The notes under the pieces: model-generated
Databases searched by the model: none
Told to the model about the DNA's origin: nothing
What the model saw: the letters and a program-made list of their open reading frames with translations, nothing else
Position numbers and translations under genes: made by a program
Assembly (NCBI GenBank): GCA_902785355.1
Contig: CACZYF010000010.1
Coordinates: 1 to 55,893, forward strand
Source of the DNA: an uncultured Ruminococcus sp.
GTDB lineage: Bacteria > Bacillota > Clostridia > Oscillospirales > Acutalibacteraceae
Length of the DNA stretch: 55,893 nucleotides
Reading direction: 5' to 3'
Shown here: piece after piece, positions 6,595 through 13,601 of the stretch
Numbering within the stretch: the stretch's first letter is position 1
Layout of the letters: each line of letters starts with the position of its first letter

Positions 6595-7293
6595 TTACTT
6601 ATCAAAGAAGCGCCTCAGCCTTAAGCCATCCTTAAATTCAAAGAGCCTGTCCTCAGTCCTGCACAGCCACCCGATGATGACGCCGTTGATCAGCGCACAG
6701 ATAACCGTACCCCAGCCTGTACCGATCAGCTTGCCCCATCCAAAAAACACGAACGACAGTATTACACCCACCAGACAGCTGATAATATCGTAAGTCCACT
6801 TCACCTTACCGGTCGGCTTCTTCAGCTTCTTTGATAATTCCGAAACAAACAGCTCATATGCTTCGGGCGGGATATAAGTATGGAACACCATCGACACACC
6901 GAGCGTACAAAACATCTCTCCTATTAAGAAAAATACAATACGCAGCACGATTTGATCATCCGCGACCGCAGGCATAAGCCACATGATCAGGTCGAGAATA
7001 TAACCGTAAACCACCGCCGTTATAAACGAGAACAAGTAAGATACCCGAAACTTGCGCATAATAATCATCAGCGCGATCACCAGCACCAGCTGCAGGCTGT
7101 ACTCAGCCACACCGAAACTGAACCATCCCATCCCGGGAAGCTGTGAGATATAGCGGTGCAGCACATACGCGGGAGAGACCACCATGCTCAAGCCGAAATC
7201 AGCGCGCTCCATAAAGGTCACGCCGAACGCCAGCGAGATGATCCCCACCACATAGGCGATCTCCGTAAAAAATACCGGTTTTTTCTTTTCCAT
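6595..7293 (-). CDS. YczE/YitT-like integral membrane protein
   Basis: A 232-residue protein with about six hydrophobic segments (VVGIISLAFGVTFM, YSLQLVLVIALMIIM, FSFITAVVYGYIL, IVLRIVFFLIGEMF, IISCLVGVILSFVFFG, VICALINGVIIGW). The pattern is that of the YczE/DUF6198 membrane protein group, whose substrate is unknown. The N-terminal FGVTFMERADFGLSMV segment is typical. GGAGGATAAT before the ATG fixes the start at 7293; a longer frame to 7317 lacks a site. Transcribed divergently from the PHP phosphatase gene. Confidence 0.7.
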   Translation of the reverse strand: MEKKKPVFFTEIAYVVGIISLAFGVTFMERADFGLSMVVSPAYVLHRYISQLPGMGWFSFGVAEYSLQLVLVIALMIIMRKFRVSYLFSFITAVVYGYILDLIMWLMPAVADDQIVLRIVFFLIGEMFCTLGVSMVFHTYIPPEAYELFVSELSKKLKKPTGKVKWTYDIISCLVGVILSFVFFGWGKLIGTGWGTVICALINGVIIGWLCRTEDRLFEFKDGLRLRRFFDK

Positions 7294-7317
7294 ATTATCC
7301 TCCGATGAAAGGTACAT

Positions 7318-7351
7318 AAAAAAGCCCCCTGTGTTTGATACAGAAACACAG
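7318..7351 (-). terminator. Terminator-like stem in the leader of the membrane protein gene
   Basis: On the minus strand CTGTGTTT (from 7351 down to 7344), a 7-base loop and AAACACAG are followed by GGGGGCTTTTTT. It lies between the promoter at 7365-7393 and the start at 7293, so it could attenuate expression. Confidence 0.5.
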
Positions 7352-7364
7352 AAAGCTTAAGGTT

Positions 7365-7393
7365 ATATTATCATAATCGATCGCAAAAATCAA
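7365..7393 (-). promoter_or_regulatory. Promoter of the membrane protein gene (divergent pair)
   Basis: Minus strand TTGATT (7388-7393), 17 bp, TAATAT (7365-7370). Its -35 lies one base from the -35 of the opposing promoter. Confidence 0.6.
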
Positions 7394-7394
7394 G

Positions 7395-7423
7395 TTGATT
7401 CTTCTCCCCTCTTCTGCTATAAT
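7395..7423 (+). promoter_or_regulatory. Promoter of the PHP phosphatase gene (divergent pair)
   Basis: Plus strand TTGATT (7395-7400), 17 bp, TATAAT (7418-7423). The two -35 hexamers form the palindrome AATCAAGTTGATT, so one regulator could control both directions. Confidence 0.75.
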
Positions 7424-7454
7424 ACCATCAGAAGAAAACGGAAGGAGGATCATC

Positions 7455-8162
7455 ATGCTCGATATCCACAGCCACTTTCTGCCGAAAATGGACGACGGCA
7501 GCAAATCGACCGAGATGTCGATGGAGATGTTGCGTGAATCCCGCAGACAGGGCGTCACGACGATGGTGTCGACCTCGCATTTCTACGGTGACAGCGAGCC
7601 TCCCGAGCGTTTTCTCATGCGTCGTCAGCACGCTTATGAAAAGCTCCTCCCTCTGCTCTCCGATTCCGAGCCCGAGATTCTCTTAGGCGCCGAGGTGTTT
7701 TATTATCCCGGTATCTCACACAGCGACAGCGTTCCACAGCTTTCGATACAAGGCACCGATCTGATCTTGATCGAAATGCCTTTTATCCCGTGGTCGGACA
7801 GGATATTTGATGAGCTGATCTCCATGCAGTATAACACCGGTCTGCAAATCGTGCTCGCGCATGTGGAACGTTACCAGTCAATACAGAAGAAAGCTGTTTT
7901 TGAAAGTCTGTTTGACCAACCGTTTTACTTTCAGTGTAACGCATCTGTTTTCTCTTCTTTTCGTTCAAGACATCTCGCGATGCGCATGATCAAGAACGGT
8001 CAACTCCATTTTCTCGGCACCGATTGCCATAACACCGATAAACGATCGCCGGATATGAAGAACGCAAAAGCGATCGTTGAAAAAAAGCTCTCCCCTGCCG
8101 CATGGAAGAAGCTTACCCGTGAATTTGAAGAACGCTTTGATCGTCATCGTATTTCATACTAA
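7455..8162 (+). CDS. CpsB/CapC-family PHP-domain tyrosine phosphatase
   Basis: A 235-residue PHP-domain protein of the CpsB/Wzh/YwqE group, manganese-dependent tyrosine phosphatases that control capsule or exopolysaccharide kinases. Metal-binding motifs are visible: DIHSHFLP near the start with DDGS soon after, STSHFY at about 38, GAEVFYY at about 77, HVERY at about 135, and GTDCHN at about 193. GGAAGGAGG before the ATG fixes the start; a longer frame from 7395 overlaps the promoter. No capsule genes are nearby, so the substrate is unknown. Its stop codon lies inside a repeat element that starts at 8156. Confidence 0.85.
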   Translation: MLDIHSHFLPKMDDGSKSTEMSMEMLRESRRQGVTTMVSTSHFYGDSEPPERFLMRRQHAYEKLLPLLSDSEPEILLGAEVFYYPGISHSDSVPQLSIQGTDLILIEMPFIPWSDRIFDELISMQYNTGLQIVLAHVERYQSIQKKAVFESLFDQPFYFQCNASVFSSFRSRHLAMRMIKNGQLHFLGTDCHNTDKRSPDMKNAKAIVEKKLSPAAWKKLTREFEERFDRHRISY

Positions 8163-8299
8163 TCCTTGATAAAAAGATTTAATCAGATATTAGTGATATA
8201 TTTCGGATAGCGCGACGGGAGACGCAGACAGGCTGGCGCCTGTCAAGGAGACGAAATATAGCGCAATAGATGATAAAGGTTTTTATTAAGGATTAGTAT
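8156..8299. repeat. MITE-like hairpin element, copy 1 (144 bp)
   Basis: Terminal inverted repeats of about 20-24 bp (ATACTAATCCTTGATAAAAA at the left; the right end is the near-complement ending GGATTAGTAT) enclose a core with the hairpin GACAGGC-TGGC-GCCTGTC. A second copy lies inverted at 12766-12888. Both sit directly at the 3' end of a gene. No open frame of note; the whole element can fold into one long stem. Small non-autonomous transposon or structured intergenic repeat. Confidence 0.75.
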
Positions 8300-8316
8300 A
8301 ATTACCAAGATAAGCA

Positions 8317-8346
8317 GCCCGCTGTACCGAGATACAGCGGGCTTTT
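8317..8346 (+). terminator. Terminator after the PHP phosphatase gene
   Basis: GCCCGCTGTA (8317-8326), CCGAGA, TACAGCGGGC (8333-8342), then TTTT. A 10-bp perfect stem between the convergent genes ending at 8162 and 8385. Confidence 0.8.
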
Positions 8347-8384
8347 CCGTGGAAATAATAATCTTTTGTGTGAAAGCGAACTTT

Positions 8385-9671
8385 TTACTTTGCCTCGATC
8401 TTCTCGATACCGCCCATGTAGGGTCTGAGCGCCTCGGGGATGTTTACGCTTCCGTCGGCGTTGAGGTTGTTCTCGAGGAAAGCGATCAGCATACGAGGCG
8501 GCGCGACGCAGGTGTTGTTCAGGGTATGAGCGAAATACTTCTTGCCGTCCTTGCCGTTGACGCGGATCTTCAGACGGCGCGCCTGAGCGTCGCTGAGGTT
8601 CGAGCAGGACCCGACCTCGAAGTACTTCTTCTGTCTGGGGCTCCACGCCTCGACGTCGATGCTCTTGACCTTCAGATCGGCGAGGTCGCCGGAGCAGCAC
8701 TCAAGGGTACGCACCGGGATGTCGAGGGTACGGAAGAACTCGACGGTATTCTGCCAGAGCTTGTCGAACCACATCTTGCTGTCCTCGGGCTTACAGACGA
8801 CGATCATCTCCTGCTTCTCGAACTGATGGATACGGTAGACGCCGCGCTCCTCGATACCGTGGGCGCCCTTCTCCTTACGGAAGCAGGGGCTGTAGGAGGT
8901 CAGGGTGTAAGGCAGATCCTCCTCCTGCAGAATGGTGTCGATAAACTTACCGATCATGCTGTGCTCGGAGGTACCGATCAGGAACAGGTCCTCGCCCTCG
9001 ATCTTGTACATCATCGCGTCCATCTCAGCGAAGGACATAACGCCGGAAACGACGTTTGAACGAATCATATAAGGCGGGATACAGTAGGTAAAGCCCTTGT
9101 TGATCATGAAATCGCGGGCATAAGAGATGACCGCAGAGTGCAGGCGGGCAATATCGCCCATGAGGTAATAGAAGCCGTTGCCGGCGACCTTACGCGCCGC
9201 GTCAAGGTCGATACCATTGAGCTTTTCCATGATCTCGGTATGATAAGGAACCTCAAAATCCGGAACGACCGGCTCGCCGAAGCGCTCGATCTCAACATTT
9301 TCGGAATCATCCTTACCGATCGGTACGCTCGGATCGATGATGTTCGGGATCACCATCATGATTTCGGTGACCTTGGCGTTCAGCTCGTTTTCCTGCTGCT
9401 CGAGCTCCTCGAGTCTGGCGCCCTCGGCTGCGAGCTGTGCCTTGAGCTGTTCTGCCTTTTCCTTTTCGCCGCGCTTGTAGCAGCCGCCGATCTCCTTACT
9501 GATCTTATTGCGGTTCGCGCGCAGCGCGTCAGCCTCGCCCTTAGCGGCTCTCGCCTGCTTATCAAGCTCGATGACCTCGTCTACCATCGGCAGCTTTTTA
9601 TCCTGAAACTTGTTCTTGATATTCTGCTTGACGATCTCAGGGTTTTCTCTTAAAAATTTAATATCGATCAT
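8385..9671 (-). CDS. serS: Seryl-tRNA synthetase
   Basis: A 428-residue class II synthetase charging tRNA-Ser (and tRNA-Sec). The N-terminal coiled-coil arm that grips the tRNA spans about residues 25-105. The catalytic domain has motif 2 (CFRKEKGAHGIEERGVYRIHQF) and motif 3 near the C-terminus (LNNTCVAPPRMLIAFLE), with the conserved arginine retained, then RPYMGG. Motif 3 differs from the common SerRS reading (LNGSGLAVGRTLVAILE). The gene starts 35 bp past the parB stop, with GGAAGGATG before the ATG, so it is probably co-transcribed with parAB; there is no room for a T-box leader. Confidence 0.95.
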   Translation of the reverse strand: MIDIKFLRENPEIVKQNIKNKFQDKKLPMVDEVIELDKQARAAKGEADALRANRNKISKEIGGCYKRGEKEKAEQLKAQLAAEGARLEELEQQENELNAKVTEIMMVIPNIIDPSVPIGKDDSENVEIERFGEPVVPDFEVPYHTEIMEKLNGIDLDAARKVAGNGFYYLMGDIARLHSAVISYARDFMINKGFTYCIPPYMIRSNVVSGVMSFAEMDAMMYKIEGEDLFLIGTSEHSMIGKFIDTILQEEDLPYTLTSYSPCFRKEKGAHGIEERGVYRIHQFEKQEMIVVCKPEDSKMWFDKLWQNTVEFFRTLDIPVRTLECCSGDLADLKVKSIDVEAWSPRQKKYFEVGSCSNLSDAQARRLKIRVNGKDGKKYFAHTLNNTCVAPPRMLIAFLENNLNADGSVNIPEALRPYMGGIEKIEAK

Positions 9672-9706
9672 GGTTCTTCATCCTTCCAATATAATACAAT
9701 TATTTA

Positions 9707-10609
9707 TTATGACTCGTTGATATCGTCAAAAAACGTGGTGTCATTCCACAGCTTTTCGATTTTGTTTGCCAGTAAAAACAACTCGGCGGGGGTATTGAAA
9801 TCCACACTCAACGTGCCGCCGATATCGTCCTTTCTCAGGCTGACCTTGACCTTGGTACCCATGGTCTCGCTCAGTGCCAGCTCCACTTCGGTGAATGTGG
9901 GGGGTTTTGAGGGTGAAGATGCGTTCTTCTTCGCCTTCTTCGGCTTACCGAGCTTCCTGGTCAGGTTTTCGGTCTCTCGCACGGATAAACCTTCCTTGAC
10001 GACCTTCTGCGCAGTCTCTGTCGCGAGCGTTTCATCCTCAATCGAAAGGATCGCGCGGGCGTGACCGGCGCTCAGACTGCCGTTTTCAAGCATCGGCTTA
10101 ACGTCCTCCGGCAGACTCAGCAGGCGCAGGGTATTCGCTACGGCGGGACGGGATTTACCGACCGTTCGGGCGACCTCCTCCTGTGAAAAGTCATATTCAT
10201 CCATCAGCGTTTTGTAGCCCTTCGCCTCTTCAAGAGGACTCAGATCGCGACGCTGAAGATTTTCGATCAGCGCGATCTGCATTGTCTCGCTGTCGGACAG
10301 CTCGCGCACGATCGCGGGAATCTCAGAGAGTCCCGCCAGACGTGACGCGCGATATCTGCGTTCGCCGGCAACGATCTGATAACCGCCGTATATCTGCGGT
10401 CGAACTAAGATCGGCTGGAGTACGCCGTGCTCGCGGATGCTTTCGGCAAGCTCATTCAGCGCCTCTTCATCGAAGCTGCGGCGCGGCTGGCTGCGGTTCG
10501 GCTCGATTTGGGAGATTTTGAGAGTTTGTATTTCGTTGTTATCCTCGGTATCGTTCTCGCTGAATATCGCCGAGAGTCCCTTACCGAGGCCGCCTATCTT
10601 CTTAGCCAT
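9707..10609 (-). CDS. parB: Chromosome partitioning protein ParB (Spo0J)
   Basis: A 300-residue ParB. The start MAKKIGGLGKGLSAIF is typical, the CTP-binding ParB/Srx fold carries GERRYRAS, the ENLQRRDLSP segment follows, then the helix-turn-helix (SQEEVARTVGKSRPAVANTLRLLSLP) that reads parS, and a C-terminal dimerisation domain. The longer frame to 10642 lacks a ribosome binding site; AAGGAG seven bases before 10609 fixes the start. It overlaps the parA end by 8 bp. It loads at parS (four sites nearby), spreads as a CTP clamp and works with ParA in origin segregation. Confidence 0.95.
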   Translation of the reverse strand: MAKKIGGLGKGLSAIFSENDTEDNNEIQTLKISQIEPNRSQPRRSFDEEALNELAESIREHGVLQPILVRPQIYGGYQIVAGERRYRASRLAGLSEIPAIVRELSDSETMQIALIENLQRRDLSPLEEAKGYKTLMDEYDFSQEEVARTVGKSRPAVANTLRLLSLPEDVKPMLENGSLSAGHARAILSIEDETLATETAQKVVKEGLSVRETENLTRKLGKPKKAKKNASSPSKPPTFTEVELALSETMGTKVKVSLRKDDIGGTLSVDFNTPAELFLLANKIEKLWNDTTFFDDINES

Positions 10610-11375
10610 ATTTTTTCTCCTTACGGATGATTTCCTGCGCAAGATTTAAATAAGCCTCCGAGCCCTTACAGTGCCTGTCATAATACATGATCGGTTTACC
10701 GAAGGACGGCGCTTCACTCAGTCTGACGCCGCGCGGGATCACGGTGCCGAACACCTTCTTCGGGAAGAACTGTTTGACTTCTCCTACGACCTGCTGAGTC
10801 AGGTTGAGTCTGCCGTCGTACATGGTTAGCAATACGCCCTCGATCTCGATATGCTCGTTCAGCTTACGCTTGACGTAGCGCACGGAGTTCATCAGCTGTG
10901 ACAGACCCTCCAGCGCGTAATACTCACACTGGATCGGTACCAATACGCTGTCGCAGGCGGTCAGCGCGTTAGTCGTGATGATACCGAGCGACGGCGGACA
11001 GTCGATGATAATGTAGTCATAATTCTGCTTGATCGGCAAAAGCGCTTTCTTCAATCTTTGCAGACGATCCGAAGCCTCCATAATCTCAAACTCAGCGGCG
11101 GCAAGATCGATACCTGCGGGCATTAAGTCCAGATTATCGTACTTTGTATGTAAGATAACTTCATCTGCCTTCGCTTCATTAAGCAGAATCTCATAGGTAC
11201 TCTTCTCGATGGTGCGCTTGTCAAAGCCCACGCCGCTCGTCGCATTACCCTGAGGGTCAATATCGACCAGCAAAGATCGCTTGCCGTAGGTACCCAGCGC
11301 TGCGGCTATATTGACAGCTGAGGTGGTCTTTCCCACACCGCCCTTCTGGTTCGCGACAGCAATAATCTTAGCCAT
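10602..11375 (-). CDS. parA: Chromosome partitioning ATPase ParA (Soj)
   Basis: A 257-residue ParA/MinD-superfamily ATPase with a deviant Walker A at the N-terminus (KGGVGKTT), switch I region LLVDIDPQGNAT, and Walker B-like YIIIDCPPSLG. It binds DNA non-specifically as an ATP dimer and is stimulated by ParB; in Firmicutes it also affects DnaA. First gene of the parA-parB-serS transcript, with an extended -10 promoter (11435-11440) and the nearest parS 117 bp upstream. Confidence 0.95.
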   Translation of the reverse strand: MAKIIAVANQKGGVGKTTSAVNIAAALGTYGKRSLLVDIDPQGNATSGVGFDKRTIEKSTYEILLNEAKADEVILHTKYDNLDLMPAGIDLAAAEFEIMEASDRLQRLKKALLPIKQNYDYIIIDCPPSLGIITTNALTACDSVLVPIQCEYYALEGLSQLMNSVRYVKRKLNEHIEIEGVLLTMYDGRLNLTQQVVGEVKQFFPKKVFGTVIPRGVRLSEAPSFGKPIMYYDRHCKGSEAYLNLAQEIIRKEKKYG

Positions 11376-11434
11376 AGCTTCACCTTCCTTTACTACAGTC
11401 GAATTTACTGCTTTTGTTTTTTCATACGCGTATT

Positions 11435-11440
11435 ATTGTA
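11435..11440 (-). promoter_or_regulatory. Extended -10 promoter element of parA
   Basis: Minus strand TGGTACAAT gives an extended -10 (TACAAT at 11435-11440). The -35 at 17 bp spacing is poor (TTTTAT). It is 60 bp upstream of the parA start. Confidence 0.5.
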
Positions 11441-11491
11441 CCACAAATCAGACGGTAATAAAAGCCCTTTCGTAAATTTTTTGTCATTTCA

Positions 11492-11507
11492 TGTTTCACG
11501 TGAAACA
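11492..11507. promoter_or_regulatory. parS site 1
   Basis: Perfect 16-bp palindrome TGTTTCACGTGAAACA, the ParB loading site, between noc and parA. Confidence 0.95.
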
Positions 11508-11549
11508 TTTTCTACGGTCGTTGCTCTGTTAATGATTTATACAGAACGC

Positions 11550-11584
11550 CGACAGCCGCATGCGTAAAACGCACACGGCTGTCG
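11550..11584. other. Long stem-loop downstream of noc
   Basis: CGACAGCCG (11550-11558) pairs with CGGCTGTCG (11576-11584), with inner GCG/CGC pairing around TAAAA. It is on the minus-strand 3' side of noc. Neither strand has an adjacent U-tract, so termination is uncertain. The rest of 11585-11706 has no feature I can name. Confidence 0.5.
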
Positions 11585-11706
11585 ACAAGGGGTTCAGATA
11601 AGGAAATGGGTATGAGTGGATAGGTGTGAACCTATCGGGAAAGAAATATATCAAGCTATGTAAGCTTTGATACCATAATGAATAACGGTCAGTCAAAAAT
11701 GCTTTA

Positions 11707-12528
11707 CTACGAAGCGTTCTTGCTTGCTGACTTCGGGATCTTCACGGTGTATTCGATATAATCGTCGGTCTCGCTGCGGTGAGAGATCGCGTTGATCCCC
11801 GAGAGACGCATCGTATCGACCGCTTTGTTGATCGTATTGACGAAGATGCGTACATCCTTGATTGCGATCTTACGCTCCTGCTTCGGGATGGGAGCCGCCT
11901 CCGGCTTCTTCATCAGTGCTTCGGTCACGAGCAGTTCCGTCTGACCGACGCTCATATGGTCGCTGATCACGCGGCTGAGTACCTCTCGGCGCAGACTCTC
12001 ATCTTCGATTCGAAGCATTGCTCTTGCGTGTCGTTCCGAAAGATGCGCGGATAAAATCCACTCCTGTTCTTCAAAGCCGAGTCGCAGCAATCGCAGTTTA
12101 TTTGCGACGGTGCTTTGTCTTTTTCCGAGCTTTACTGCCGCCTGCTCCTGGGTCAATCCGTACTTACGAATCAACCGGGCAATACCTCTTGCTTCTTCAA
12201 ACATATTGAGATCGGTTCTCTGGAGATTTTCTATCAGCGCCAGTAACGCGGAATCCTTATCGCCGCATTTATGTACGACGCAGGGGACCTTGCTGAGTCC
12301 CGCCATGATCGCGGCTCTCAGCCGCCTTTCTCCCGCAATCAATTCGAACTCTGTTGAATTGATACGGCGCACAACCAAAGGCTGTAATATTCCGTTTTCG
12401 ACAATCGAGCGTGAAAGGCTCCTGAGCTCTTCTTCGTCAAAATTTCGCCGGGGTTGGGTTCTGTTCGGTCGAATCTGGATGGTAGAGATGTTTAACACTT
12501 TGTTTTCTCTGCCAAGCAAACTGTTCAC
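11707..12528 (-). CDS. noc: Nucleoid occlusion protein Noc (ParB paralogue)
   Basis: A 273-residue ParB-family protein located between parA and rsmG, the usual place for noc. It has the CTP-binding GERRLRAA motif, ENLQRTDLNMFEEA, and a helix-turn-helix (TQEQAAVKLGKRQSTVANKLRLLRL). Noc binds its own DNA sites and the membrane to block division over the nucleoid. An open frame extends to TTG 12546, but its first codons are the ribosome binding site itself (GGAGGTGAGG), so GTG at 12528 is the likely start. No perfect Noc-binding palindrome (ATTTCCCGGGAAAT) is visible in the window. The N-terminus lacks an obvious long amphipathic helix. Confidence 0.88.
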   Translation of the reverse strand: MNSLLGRENKVLNISTIQIRPNRTQPRRNFDEEELRSLSRSIVENGILQPLVVRRINSTEFELIAGERRLRAAIMAGLSKVPCVVHKCGDKDSALLALIENLQRTDLNMFEEARGIARLIRKYGLTQEQAAVKLGKRQSTVANKLRLLRLGFEEQEWILSAHLSERHARAMLRIEDESLRREVLSRVISDHMSVGQTELLVTEALMKKPEAAPIPKQERKIAIKDVRIFVNTINKAVDTMRLSGINAISHRSETDDYIEYTVKIPKSASKNAS

Positions 12529-12578
12529 AACCCTCACCTCCGTCAAGCCGAGCAGACCATAAATCGGATTCTTTACGA

Positions 12579-12616
12579 TATTATTATCAATAGAAAGGTT
12601 TATATTGATAATAATA
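12579..12616. promoter_or_regulatory. Perfect 14-bp inverted repeat upstream of noc
   Basis: TATTATTATCAATA (12579-12592) and TATTGATAATAATA (12603-12616), 10 bp apart, 50 bp before the noc start. It could be an operator or part of an AT-rich promoter. The remaining part of 12547-12765 shows nothing else clear. Confidence 0.55.
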
Positions 12617-12765
12617 CTATTTACGTTCTGCCTTACGGCTTGTCCTGACAGGTATTATCATAGCAGATCGGGCGGGGATTATTTGTCGGTTTATGAGCGA
12701 TTATTATAGAAAGTTTTGCCGTAATAATATGAAAAAACACGGCTCATGTCGAACCTCGCCTTCTT

Positions 12766-12888
12766 ATACTAATCCTTAATAAAAACCTTTATCATCTATT
12801 GCGCTATATTCCGTATAGCTTTGTTGGGCTCCTTGACAGGCGCCAGCCTGTCTGCGTCTCATTAAATCTTTTTATCAAGGATTAGTAT
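12766..12888. repeat. MITE-like hairpin element, copy 2 (123 bp, inverted)
   Basis: Reverse-complement relative of 8156-8299: the same termini (ATACTAATCCTT..., ...AAGGATTAGTAT), the same AATAGATGATAAAGG block and the same GACAGGC/GCCTGTC core hairpin. It is shorter through loss of internal sequence beside the ATAGCGC/TATAGCGC region. It abuts the stop codon of rsmG. Confidence 0.75.
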
Positions 12889-13601
12889 TACAATGGTTTA
12901 TTCTTGATCTGCTTACTTTTTCTCGGATACTGTGAAGGGGTTTCTGTGATCTTTTTTATCTCAATAATACTACGTTCACCGGCATCGCCTAATACAAAGT
13001 CATGCTTTTGTAAAAGCTCTCCGCCAAGGGTAGTGATCGCGTTTTGAGCCGCCTGTAATTCTTCCTCGGATCCCTTGCCCTTCATTGCAATGAATCTTCC
13101 TCCGACCTTCACATACGGCATATCGTATTCACAGAGCGTATTCAATGAAGCGACAGCACGGGAAACAGCGATATCGAAGCGATCGCGCAGCTCAGTACGC
13201 GAACCGTCCTCAGCGCGGCTGTGGATGAGCTCAACATCATCAAGACCAAGCGCATCACATACGGCTTCCAAGAAAATCAAACGCTTATTCAGGCTGTCTA
13301 ATAAAGTAAGCCGTATATCGGGGCGCGCGATCTTCAGCACCATACCGGGAAACCCTGCGCCCGTACCGACGTCGATGACCGAAGCGCCGTTCTCAATATC
13401 ACAGTACCGAAAAAGCATCAAGCTGTCCGCAAAATGCTTGAGCGCGACGTCATGCGGCTCGGTCAGCGCGGTCAAATTCATCTTTTCATTCCATTCGATC
13501 AACTGATCGTGATAAACGCATAGACGGTCAACAGCAGTATTATCTAAAGTAATACTAAACTGTGATAATGTATCGATCAAGATAGTTATGAAATCATTCA
13601 T
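12888..13601 (-). CDS. rsmG: 16S rRNA (guanine-527-N7)-methyltransferase RsmG
   Basis: A 237-residue SAM-dependent methyltransferase (GidB) modifying G527 of 16S rRNA. The SAM-binding motif VIDVGTGAGFPGMVLKI is clear at about residues 75-91, followed by LTLLDSLNKR and the RAEDGSR and AVSRAVA segments. It overlaps the mnmG 3' end by 8 bp, so the two are coupled. The C-terminus is a short basic tail. Its stop codon is at the edge of repeat copy 2. Confidence 0.95.
   Translation of the reverse strand: MNDFITILIDTLSQFSITLDNTAVDRLCVYHDQLIEWNEKMNLTALTEPHDVALKHFADSLMLFRYCDIENGASVIDVGTGAGFPGMVLKIARPDIRLTLLDSLNKRLIFLEAVCDALGLDDVELIHSRAEDGSRTELRDRFDIAVSRAVASLNTLCEYDMPYVKVGGRFIAMKGKGSEEELQAAQNAITTLGGELLQKHDFVLGDAGERSIIEIKKITETPSQYPRKSKQIKNKPL

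Noticed and set aside
9672-9706. T-box leader of serS
   Set aside because: Only 35 bp separate parB and serS.
11550-11584. Classical terminator for noc
   Set aside because: The stem is strong but neither strand has an adjacent U-run, so it is listed only as a stem-loop.
12529-12546. TTG start of noc at 12546
   Set aside because: The first codons are the GGAGGTGAGG ribosome binding site for GTG 12528.
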